From assembly GCA_905250025.1 (NCBI GenBank), contig CAJNOJ010000313.1:1-64000 (forward strand): 64,000 nt of DNA, in the 5' to 3' direction. Shown here one piece after another: positions 55,735 through 64,000 of the stretch (positions are counted from its first letter, which is position 1; each line of letters opens with the position of its first letter). A program made the translations under genes and the position numbers. This DNA is from Adineta ricciae (taxonomy: Eukaryota; Rotifera; Eurotatoria; Adinetida; Adinetidae). The notes below the pieces were generated by a model. That model made no database searches. It worked only from the letters and a program-made list of their open reading frames with translations, and was not told where the DNA came from.

Positions 55735-56617
55735 TGATTCTAAATAGAAAGAATAAATTCACTAGCTTTGGTTTTGCTACGGGTCTTATGTTCTGGTAAT
55801 AACAAAAAAATCTGAGAGGTATTCTATTCTACAAAGTATACATAAAGTTAATCAAGAACGAATCTTAAGACCCACTGGATTAAGCTGTAGCGACATTTTT
55901 CGATCCATTTCCTTGTTTTTTTTTGTCTTCCTCTCATCTATATCTTTTTTTCCGTATATGCGACCTCGTCGTTCTTTTTCTTATATATGTGATCATTGAT
56001 TGGAGAAAATAAAAAGCGCAACGCCATCAAAGTTGACAACAACTATATGCGCTGCTCGATAGGACTGACAGTTGAAATTATATATTTGAGATGAAATTTT
56101 GCATCCAAGGTAGACTAAGTTTCTATATTTTTCCCAGTAAAAAACTTGAGTCGATAAACTAAGCAAATTTTAAATAAGAAATGAATGAAAGATAGAGACA
56201 AAGTTTTCAATAAGTTAAATCTTACTAAAAAAAAATTCAAAACATACTTAGTAAAAGCCTCCGATGAGTGAAATGGAAAGACTCGTTTTATGGCTTTTCT
56301 ATTTGAGTAAGGTAACACGCTTCTTTGTTTGTATTGAATAAATAAGCAGAGAGAGAGAGAGAATAAGTGTCACTTGTTTTCGTTCTACATATATATAGAT
56401 ATGCAGGATGACTCATCACATTCCTTTAATAAGGCTTGTGAGTATTATGAAATTCTTTTGGGAAAAAACCCAGTGATGCTATTGAACCAACAGTAAGACT
56501 TCAGCATGACCCTGATCGTGTGAAAGACCTATGATGCACGAAAGAAAAGAAAAATATGGTCTGTTTCTTCTTTAGAACGACAGATAACATGAATTTATTG
56601 ATTCAAATAGAAAACCT
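55735..56617. repeat. Intergenic region, copy A of tandem duplication
   Basis: The region between RdRP exon 1 and the P450 copy A stop. It is nearly identical to 58449-59360 apart from small indels and substitutions. It includes a (GA)n run near 56350 and a TATATATAG stretch. It probably contains the RdRP promoter. Confidence 0.8.
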
Positions 56618-57643
56618 CTATGTAGATCGCTTTTCGATAGACATGTATCCAGGATCTGTTGGTTGTTGTGCAATATCCCAGCGTGTTTGTAGTTCTTCTA
56701 AAGTTTTTGTTCCATTAGCGCGTTTAAATGAATAGTTCAAGATCAATTTTGCGATGATAACTTCCATTTCAACTTTCGCCAACCATCTACCAACGCATTC
56801 TTTTGGTCCAATCCCGAATGGAAGGAAAACATTCTTTTCCGAGTTTGTATTCGACAAATCTTTATCTTCAACATTGATTAAATCAAATTCATCCGGCTTT
56901 GAAAAGTCTTTCGATTTTCGGTGCATATCAACCAGATTAATGATGATATTTGTACCTTTTTCAATGGGAATGTCGTTATAAATATCGTCTTGGATCGCAC
57001 ATCTCATAATAACAGGACCAACGGGTTTAAATCGCATAGATTCTTTTAGACCATTGATGAGAATTGTATGAGAGTCTTGTTTTAGTTCTTTTAATAAATT
57101 CTTCTCTAAATCTTCTCGATCCGAAAGTGCGAGAAGAAAGTAAAACATAGTAACCGATGATGTATCCGTTCCAGCGATAAGCATTTCCAGAACACATTGA
57201 TTCATCTCCTGTTTTGTGATTTGATTTTCCTCGAGAGCGTGAAATAATGAATTGATAAATAAACAATTTTGACTTGGATCTCTTTGCGAAATGATTTCTT
57301 TGACCACTTCATTCAAGTCTTTCACTGACTGTTCATGTTTTGCCGTTAAATGATGTTTATAGAATTCCATCGGTTTCAATAGAAAATATTCCCAGGCTTT
57401 AAAATATTGAACAATCGAATTAACATAATGTTTTGTTTTCTCAATTGGAATTGATCCAACAGGTAAATCAAGAAACAAATGACATGTTATTGTAAATGTC
57501 ATTGCACGTAAAAGATCCATTGTATCAACAACATTCGCTTGAATCTCAAATTGATTCAAATGTTTTAACACGTAATCAACAGCATCATTGGAAATATATT
57601 TCGCATCATCTAATATTTTACTATTTAAAGATTTTTGAAAGAA
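56618..57643 (-). CDS. Cytochrome P450, 3' part (copy A)
   Basis: 342 codons ending at 56618. It is the C-terminal two thirds of the P450 also present complete at 59361-60842. It carries the I-helix AGTDTSS, the ESMR of ExxR, and the haem loop FGIGPKECVGR. It is cut at its 5' side by the N at 57644, so the N-terminus is missing here. It differs from the other copy by a few residues (for example EITSQRD versus EIILQRD), so it is a real second copy or allele. Confidence 0.85.
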   Translation of the reverse strand, partial: FFQKSLNSKILDDAKYISNDAVDYVLKHLNQFEIQANVVDTMDLLRAMTFTITCHLFLDLPVGSIPIEKTKHYVNSIVQYFKAWEYFLLKPMEFYKHHLTAKHEQSVKDLNEVVKEIISQRDPSQNCLFINSLFHALEENQITKQEMNQCVLEMLIAGTDTSSVTMFYFLLALSDREDLEKNLLKELKQDSHTILINGLKESMRFKPVGPVIMRCAIQDDIYNDIPIEKGTNIIINLVDMHRKSKDFSKPDEFDLINVEDKDLSNTNSEKNVFLPFGIGPKECVGRWLAKVEMEVIIAKLILNYSFKRANGTKTLEELQTRWDIAQQPTDPGYMSIEKRST

Positions 57644-57644
57644 N
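57644..57644. other. Assembly join: P450 copy A to RdRP copy B
   Basis: The N joins the middle of a P450 exon to the middle of an RdRP exon, both on the minus strand. The missing interval must contain the rest of RdRP copy B and the start of P450 copy A. The sequence beyond the N begins with the same AGAGAGAAATTT word as the joins in RdRP copy A, as expected for a node end in a repeat-broken assembly graph. Confidence 0.85.
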
Positions 57645-58448
57645 AGAGAGAAATTTATTTTTTGAACACGATGGATCGTATTTTTCTACTAAACGATTCG
57701 CATCATATTTCTCATAGCTAATTCGAAGATTTTGTTTATCTAAGATCCCAATGTAACGTATACAATTCGAATCTTTCGGTTTGTCCAAGTGGAATGGCAA
57801 ACATAGCGGAATTGACATTCCGGACGATGACCAATGAAATCGACCATTGATATGTTCATGAATAAATTCAACGCGTTTAGTCATATCAAGATCAGCTATG
57901 ACGAAGTACGGTAACTGCGCTTTCTGGTACCAATCTTGCAAAAATTGAGTATACTCAACTTGTTCTCGATAGCTCGGTACGATTCTCATTCCATCATTTT
58001 GTGCTTGTAGTTCTTCTTGTGGTTGTACGATAAATATCAAACCAAGTCGACACTGATCAATCAAGTGTTGAAACGTTGGGGCGTCGAAAATTCTTTGTAC
58101 ACTTTGCTCATCGTTAAAATAAAGATGAACATATGCTAAGGCATCGAAACCAGATCGATCCGATAAGTAATTAGATTCTTTGTGTTTATCAAAGTAAGAT
58201 ACTTGTTCCTTAATAATCTGTTCCTGCGTTCTGCAAAATGCATTCGAATTCTTTGTTTGGATATAGTGTTGCAAATCTTTCCCAGTCAGTTTCAATCGAT
58301 TAAGAACAGTACGTGCCACTTCTTGAATACGCTGAAATTTCTTGTATTTCAACTTTTTATCTTGACTGAAACGTTGTATACATTCGTCGACTAATGTAGA
58401 TTTACCAACCGATGATGCCCCTGATATAATCACATGAATTGGAGACAT
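57645..58448 (-). CDS. P-loop NTPase-RdRP gene, 5' part (copy B)
   Basis: 268 codons from MSPIHVIISGASSVGKST. About 97% like the start of the gene at 55734, with scattered substitutions (for example YVHLYFND versus YVNLYLND; QFLQDWYQKA versus QVLEYWYQQA). It ends at the N within the start of the RdRP region (NKFLS). A second copy therefore exists with the same NTPase-to-RdRP transition, which supports the fusion as real. Confidence 0.85.
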
Positions 58449-59360
58449 TGGTTCTAAATAGAAAGAATAAATTCACAAACTTTGGTTTTGCTACGGGTCT
58501 TATGTTCTGGGAATAACAAAAAAATCTGAAAGATATTCTATTCTACAAAATATACATAAAGGTAATCAAGAACAAATCTTAAAACCCACCGGATGAAGCT
58601 GTAGCGACATTTTTCGATCCATTTCCTTGTTCTTTTTTGTCTTCCTGTCATCTGTATCTTTTTTTTCGTATATGCGACCTCGTCCTTCTTTTTCTTATAT
58701 ATGTGATCATTGATTGGAGAAAATAAAAAGCGCAATGCCATCAAAGTTGACAACAACTATATGCGCTGCTCGATAGGACTGACAGTTGAAATTATATATT
58801 TGAGATGAAATTTTGCATCCAAGGTAGACTAATTTTCTATATTTTTCTCAGTACAAAAATTGAGTCGATAAACTAAGCAAATTTTAAATAAGAAATGAAT
58901 GAAAGTTAGAGGAAATATTCGATATGATGACAAAGTTTTCAATAAGTTAAATCTTACTAAAAAAAAAAATTTCAAAACCTACTTAGTAAAAGCCTCCGAT
59001 GAGTGAAATAGAAAGACTCGTTCTATGGCTTTTATATTTGAGTAAGGTAACACGCTTCTTTGCTTGTATTGAATAAATAAGCAGAGAGAGAGAGAGAGAA
59101 TAAGTGTCACTTGTTTTCGTTCTATATATATATATGCACAATGACTCATCACAGTCCTTTAACAGGATTTGTGAGTACTGTGAAATTCTTTTGGGAAAAA
59201 ACCCAGTGATGCTATTGAACCAACAGTAAGACTTCAGCATGGTCCTAATCGTGTGAGAGACCTATGATGCACGTAAGAAAAGAAAAATATATGTAAATAT
59301 GGTCTGTTTCCTCTTTAGAATGACAAGTAACATGAATGTATCGATTCAAACAGAAAATCT
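58449..59360. repeat. Intergenic region, copy B of tandem duplication
   Basis: Near-identical to 55735-56617, with a longer (GA)n run and small indels (a 20-bp insertion near 58915). It links RdRP copy B to the complete P450. Confidence 0.8.
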
Positions 59361-60842
59361 CTATATAGATCGCTTTTCGATAGACATGTATCCAGGATCT
59401 GTTGGTTGTTGTGCAATATCCCAGCGTGTTTGTAGCTCTTCTAAAGTTTTTGTTCCATTAGCACGTTTAAATGAATAGTTTAAGATCAATTTTGCAATGA
59501 TAGCTTCCATTTCAACCTTCGCCAACCATCTACCAACGCATTCTTTCGGTCCAATCCCAAATGGAAGGAAAACATTCTTTTCCGAGTTTGTATTTGACAA
59601 ATCTTTATCTTCAACATTGATTAAATCAAATTCATCCGGCTTTGAAAAGTCTTTTGATTTTCGGTGCATATCAACCAGGTTAATAATGATATTTGTACCT
59701 TTTTCAATGGGAATGTCGTTATAAATATCGTCTTGGATCGCACATCTCATAATAACAGGACCAACAGGTTTAAATCGCATAGATTCTTTTAGACCATTGA
59801 TGAGAATTGTATGAGAGTCTTGTTTTAATTCTTTTAATAAATTCTTCTCTAAATCTTCTCGATCCGAAAGTGCGAGAAGAAAGTAAAACATTGTAACCGA
59901 TGATGTATCTGTTCCCGCGATAAGCATTTCCAGAACACATTGATTCATCTCCTGTTTTGTGATTTGATTTTCCTTGAGAGCTTGAAATAATGAATTGATA
60001 AATAAACAATTTTGACTTGGATCTCTTTGCAAAATGATTTCTTTGACCACTTCATTCAAGTTTTTCACCGACTGTTCATGTTTTGCCGTTAAATGATGTT
60101 TATAGAATTCCGTCGGTTTCAATAGAAAATATTCCCAGGCTTTAAAATATTGAACAATCGAATTGACATAATGTTTTGTTTTCTCAATTGGAATTGATCC
60201 AACAGGTAAATCAAGAAACAAATGACATGTTATTGTAAATGTCATTGCACGTAAAAGATCCATTGTATCAACAACATTCGCTTGAATCTCAAATTGATTC
60301 AAATGTTTTAACACGTAATCAACAGCATCATTGGAAATATATTTCGCATCATCTAATATTTTACTATTTAAAGATTTTTGAAAGAAATTCGCACGTTGGT
60401 ATTTCCATCGTTGAACATTTCGATTCCAAATAATTCCTCGATGTTCCATTCCTAAATATGCTAAACCTAATTGATTTCCAAATCTTAATGTATAGTTTTT
60501 TCCATTTCGCCGCAAGATATAATCAGCGAAATCAGCATTGGATATGATTATTGTCGGTTGATTGAAAAGATTGATTTGAACAATATCGCCATATTTAGAT
60601 GTGTAATATTGGGATGCTAATGGAACAGTTAGTTCAACGTAGTGAAACGATTCGGGGAAGAAACGTTTCAACAGGTTTTTTCGACGGGTTTCATCGCGTA
60701 GTTTAAGAATGGAGAAAAAGAGAAAATTCGGGACAAATCGTTTCGGTTTTGGACCGGGAAATCTTTTCTTTTCAGTTGAATAGCGTAATAACACATAAAT
60801 TGTACTGAAAAATATAATAATTAATATACCGGTAGTCAACAT
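59361..60842 (-). CDS. Cytochrome P450, complete
   Basis: Single exon, 493 aa. It begins with an ER-anchor TM (ILIIIFFSTIYVLL) and a Pro-rich hinge (RFPGPKPKRF). It has a WxxxR-like C-helix (WKYQRANFF), I-helix LIAGTDTSSVT, ExxR (KESMRFKP), a PERF-type segment (KPDEFDL), and the haem loop FLPFGIGPKECVGR with the Cys ligand. All landmarks of a membrane-bound monooxygenase are present. The lack of introns is unusual for an animal microsomal P450. Substrate unknown. Confidence 0.9.
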   Translation of the reverse strand: MLTTGILIIIFFSTIYVLLRYSTEKKRFPGPKPKRFVPNFLFFSILKLRDETRRKNLLKRFFPESFHYVELTVPLASQYYTSKYGDIVQINLFNQPTIIISNADFADYILRRNGKNYTLRFGNQLGLAYLGMEHRGIIWNRNVQRWKYQRANFFQKSLNSKILDDAKYISNDAVDYVLKHLNQFEIQANVVDTMDLLRAMTFTITCHLFLDLPVGSIPIEKTKHYVNSIVQYFKAWEYFLLKPTEFYKHHLTAKHEQSVKNLNEVVKEIILQRDPSQNCLFINSLFQALKENQITKQEMNQCVLEMLIAGTDTSSVTMFYFLLALSDREDLEKNLLKELKQDSHTILINGLKESMRFKPVGPVIMRCAIQDDIYNDIPIEKGTNIIINLVDMHRKSKDFSKPDEFDLINVEDKDLSNTNSEKNVFLPFGIGPKECVGRWLAKVEMEAIIAKLILNYSFKRANGTKTLEELQTRWDIAQQPTDPGYMSIEKRSI

Positions 60843-61655
60843 CGATTAGATGTATCGAATATTGATGGAGAGTTCGTTGAAAAGCGGACACTTGTGATAT
60901 TCTTTCCCAGTCAATTTTTCTTATCTCTGCAAATCTTTATTTTCTTTTCTTTTTTCATCACTCCGACTCTTGAGTGATAAACTATATTTTTATTTTATTC
61001 TCTCACTGTCTGGGCAAAACAGAAAATCTTCTCACCTATGTTTTAAAAACAGCTCGTAGAAAGACGTCTACAGTGAGGTCAAACTATATTTTGCAAATTG
61101 CGATTTGTAACCTCAATTTTTTTCCACTGGGAAAATCCAATGACTTTAGACATGACCTAAGGTAAATATAGAGCATTATAGTTTAGATGAGCCATTGCAC
61201 GAGATGCATTTGTATACGATTCATTGGATCTTGCAGATAAGAAATGATATATTTCGTCGAGGAAGCTCACTACAGAGTATTGTATATTCTTGGGCAACTG
61301 TTTCATGACATGACCGTCTCTCTGTTTCACACAAATTCTCTCAATGTATGGTTTTAATCGTCTTACACGTTTTTCAGTTCTCGAAGTTTGTTAGCCATGC
61401 ACAATTCCACACTTTCAACTAACACACAATTGCTGTTGAAGAATGAAAGCATTTCTGGCAGCGCACAAGTTCTAGCACTTTGTCATTGTCTTTACAATAA
61501 AATCATTCGATTTATTAACGCTGGGATATTTTTTTATTCGTCTCTACGATTGTGTTCGATGGTTAATAAGTCTAATTATGCCATCATCTATAAAACACTT
61601 TCTTTATTTTACAAGAAAAAATCAGAAAGCATAATTTCTTTTCGAATATATTTCT
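60843..61655. other. Intergenic region
   Basis: About 800 bp; two short plus-strand ORFs (60974-61165 and 61388-61672) have no recognisable content. It holds the promoter region of the P450. Confidence 0.4.
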
Positions 61656-63095
61656 CTATGGAAAAAATGTGAATACATCGGTACTGTTTTCATAATTCAC
61701 TTGACATGCTTTCGAGAAATCATCATGCAAATCATCTCGATTTTTGATATAATCCATAAATTGTGTTAGAGGACAACTCGCACCTGGTCCTTTCTCACAT
61801 CCAGGTAGAGGCTGCGGTGCAGAATTGACAAGAATTCGAATGAATTTTCCATTGTACGAACTCGATGCGCATTGTAACCGTTCTAATGCAATATGTCCAA
61901 GAAATGGAACAAATTGACTCGATCTCCATGCTCGTCGATAGTTAATACGATCCAATGGAAATGTTGGATTTTCATTTGAATCATTATACAGATCTAATGC
62001 TGTTAAAACTAACGGTAACATCTCTCGATGAACGACATTGATGTAAAGATTTTGATTGGTGGTAACTGTCTCGTTGAGAAGTTCACTTGATGCGACCACC
62101 CACGGCATTCCGAGACTTGCCGATAGATAGCTTCCATATCCAAATGAATAATAATATTTGATATCGAAATAATACTCAAACGAAAGCCATTCATCCGATG
62201 TAAAAATTTGACAAAATGGTGAAGATCCACGAATGACAGTTTCATAGCCACACAGCTCTTGCATTGCTAAAATATCATTGGCTGAGAATTGAAACCCAGA
62301 TATTCGATTATTCAATCGAGTGATGATTGATGAAGTATAATGTTCGAGCCAGATATTGGCTTGTTCAGAACCCGATGAAATATTAAACTTAGAACAAGTT
62401 TTTGTTGGTGATAATGTATTTGCACCTTGATTCTTTTCTTCGTTGATCAATGAAACATCATCGACTGTTTTTTCTTTACCAGATAAGCCTGAGAGAATCG
62501 ATGAAGCACTTTGTTTGGTTCGATTCGATGATGACGCCCATATTTTGAATGATGCATCAAGGTTGTCAGGGATTATATTTCGGTAGCGGTATGCCAATTG
62601 TGTTCCAAGATGAAAAGCTTCGAGACGGCCTGATTTGGTCAATTTTTCTAATTGTTCATTCGGATCCGATATGGGCGAATTCCAGCTTTGTAAGAAAGCG
62701 AATTCTTGAGATCGAGAAAAATCAATTTGGCTCAAGGAAGACTGGAAACGTTTTAGAAATGGATCAATTGTATGTTCGTAATCATAATCATTTGCATAGA
62801 TTGAACCATGGCGAACTAAATAAACTACTTTATCCACTGTACAACCAATTGGAAGGCCAGGATTCAGTTCGTTTGTATCAGATTCAAAATAAGGCGATAT
62901 TGCCGTTAAATGATGAAGTATATTGAACTTGTACGAGTTATAAGATGCATCAGCAGTTAAAATTGGGGAATTAAATAAACTATTGGCATTTCCTTCTACT
63001 AAAAGCAAGAATAGAAGCATCCATCGAAGGTTACCATATCGGATCATTTGTAATAAGTTGAATAAGCAAAGACTATTTATATTGATATTATACAA
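61656..63095 (-). CDS. Histidine acid phosphatase, fungal-phytase-like
   Basis: Single exon, 479 aa, with a signal-like hydrophobic start (LRWMLLFLLLVEGNA, after an internal Met). The active-site region is VVYLVRHGSIYAND, matching RHGxRxPT of clade-2 histidine phosphatases but with Ser and Asn in place of the usual second Arg and Pro-Thr. Further landmarks are LTKSGRLEAFHLGTQLAYRY, then LCGYETVIRGSSPFCQIFTSD-type segments typical of phytases and GYGSYLSASLG. In place of the C-terminal HD is VVHREMLPL. It may hydrolyse phosphomonoesters such as inositol phosphates. The altered residues cast doubt on normal activity. Fungal-type similarity and no introns suggest transfer (inference). Confidence 0.75.
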   Translation of the reverse strand: MYNININSLCLFNLLQMIRYGNLRWMLLFLLLVEGNANSLFNSPILTADASYNSYKFNILHHLTAISPYFESDTNELNPGLPIGCTVDKVVYLVRHGSIYANDYDYEHTIDPFLKRFQSSLSQIDFSRSQEFAFLQSWNSPISDPNEQLEKLTKSGRLEAFHLGTQLAYRYRNIIPDNLDASFKIWASSSNRTKQSASSILSGLSGKEKTVDDVSLINEEKNQGANTLSPTKTCSKFNISSGSEQANIWLEHYTSSIITRLNNRISGFQFSANDILAMQELCGYETVIRGSSPFCQIFTSDEWLSFEYYFDIKYYYSFGYGSYLSASLGMPWVVASSELLNETVTTNQNLYINVVHREMLPLVLTALDLYNDSNENPTFPLDRINYRRAWRSSQFVPFLGHIALERLQCASSSYNGKFIRILVNSAPQPLPGCEKGPGASCPLTQFMDYIKNRDDLHDDFSKACQVNYENSTDVFTFFP

Positions 63096-63459
63096 TCAAA
63101 CGTATTGAAATGGATATTTTTGAATTTTTATAATAAGATTATTTATGTATGCAAATGATTTGCATTATTACGTATAACATTTAATGGTGCATACAAATCT
63201 CCTTGATTGTACTTCTTAAACTAAGATTTTTTACTCATCTCTCTCGCACGAATATTGTAAATTTACTATCGATTTGGTGAACAAAATCCGTTCGACTATT
63301 TACTTTAACATTTGATCCAAGGAAAACGAGCGGTTCGAAGGGATATGTAGAAGGATTTTAATAGAATATTTTTATTCGCTATATCTTTGATCGAACTAAG
63401 TTATAAAATATGTAATAAAAAAGAAAGAAAGTATTTCAAAATATCTCTGATGGTTTTTT
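63096..63459. other. Intergenic region
   Basis: AT-rich; nothing recognised between the phosphatase start and the transporter stop. Confidence 0.4.
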
Positions 63460-64000
63460 TCAAAGCGAATCATCGTGTTGTGTTACGCTTCGATATTCCT
63501 TTGTAGTTGGTAGTTCCATGGTAATATTCTGTTCACTTTTGGATTTTTTCGTTAGATATAAATACCAATAGAGTCCTCCAACAAAACCTCCTCCACCAAT
63601 TATATTTCCAAAAGTAACGGGTAATAAAACACATAAAATATATCTTCCAATCGAAACATCTGCGCCAAGTAGCATTCCCATTTGAACTGTAAACATATTT
63701 GCAATGGAATGTTCATATCCAACTGCAACAAAAAGCAAAATAGGTAAATAGATTGCAACAATTTTGGAATTCAAATCTCGTGCACTTGTGCATAAACAGT
63801 ATGCAAGACAAACAAGCCAATTCCCACCAATACCTCGTAAAAACATTTCATACCATTCTGTATATCCTTTTATTTCAGTGTATTTTATCGAAAATGAACG
63901 ATAAGGATCATATCGGAGAAGACCTGCATAATAAACTAATACAAATTGAAAGAATAAACAACCAACAAAATTTCCGACATATGATATTGACCAGGATTTG
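63460..64000 (-). CDS. Formate/nitrite transporter (FNT family), C-terminal part
   Basis: The frame is open from the window end to the stop at 63460. The part seen has SISYVGNFVGCLFFQF, then RGIGGNWLVCLAYCLCTSA, LPILLFVAVGYEHSIANMF and LLPVTFGNIIGGGGFVGGLYW. These are the signature segments of FocA/NirC channels (GNWLVCLA and the G-x-EH-x-x-ANM region with the central gating His). The protein sits in the membrane and moves small monovalent anions. A Lys/Ser-rich tail follows. FNTs are common in bacteria and protists and rare in animals, so transfer is possible (inference). No intron in the seen part. Confidence 0.85.
   Translation of the reverse strand, partial: KSWSISYVGNFVGCLFFQFVLVYYAGLLRYDPYRSFSIKYTEIKGYTEWYEMFLRGIGGNWLVCLAYCLCTSARDLNSKIVAIYLPILLFVAVGYEHSIANMFTVQMGMLLGADVSIGRYILCVLLPVTFGNIIGGGGFVGGLYWYLYLTKKSKSEQNITMELPTTKEYRSVTQHDDSL

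Noticed and set aside
56340..56400. (GA)n and (TA)n runs as telomere or origin signals
   Set aside because: They are simple microsatellites that also occur in the duplicated intergenic copy; no telomeric repeat is present.
1..64000. CRISPR arrays, operons, ribosome binding sites and prokaryotic terminators
   Set aside because: The window is eukaryotic, with spliced genes; no regularly spaced repeats were seen and no tRNA or rRNA gene was recognised by eye.

Overview
The window is AT-rich eukaryotic nuclear DNA. Genes carry short (about 49-75 nt) GT-AG introns, lie close together on both strands, and mix animal genes with single-exon genes of bacterial or fungal flavour: DUF1275/YoaK, formate/nitrite transporter, a haloalkane dehalogenase remnant and a fungal-phytase-like phosphatase. 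ADP-ribosylation, F-box and RdRP genes are also present. Together with the large inverted repeat this points to a bdelloid rotifer (Adineta/Rotaria type). That identification is inference; no marker gene proves it. Splice sites were read by eye, so exon edges are predictions.

Layout. 1-13.8 kb: a large inverted repeat (left arm 1-3135, right arm 8463-13773, continuing off the left edge). Its outer ends carry two copies of a DUF1275 membrane protein gene. The right arm also holds a WWE-ADP-ribosyltransferase gene that the left arm lacks. The unique centre (3.1-8.5 kb) holds a pair of genes sharing a Cys-rich domain (one with KH domains), a PARP-zinc-finger/WGR-like protein and a 7TM receptor. 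14-23 kb: a secreted protein, a ThiF/E1-like enzyme, a Frag1/DRAM membrane protein, eIF2B-gamma, an SLC46-like transporter and very-long-chain enoyl-CoA reductase. 23.5-36.4 kb: a dehalogenase remnant, a decayed F-box gene, a type II membrane protein, a GPCR fragment, a CCCH-macro-WWE-PARP gene, a large secreted single-exon protein and a truncated NTPDase. 36.4-48 kb: repeat-rich, with a DsbA/FrnE gene, several foldback/MITE elements, one MITE inside a coding exon, and two rearranged copies of an F-box / FrnE / tryptophanyl-tRNA synthetase block.

48.5-60.8 kb is the most interesting part. One minus-strand gene of 12 predicted exons, whose exon phases all agree, encodes about 2,039 aa: a P-loop NTPase (AAA_28-like), then a cellular RNA-dependent RNA polymerase with the DLDGD active site, then a UPF1-type SF1 helicase. 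I know of no described protein with this order. The 5' part of a second copy and two P450 copies lie beside it as a partly assembled tandem duplication. 61.6-64 kb: a phytase-like phosphatase and a formate/nitrite transporter cut by the window end.

Six single-N positions mark assembly joins. Two are flanked by exact 221-bp direct repeats inside the RdRP gene and are almost certainly unmerged contig overlaps rather than biology.
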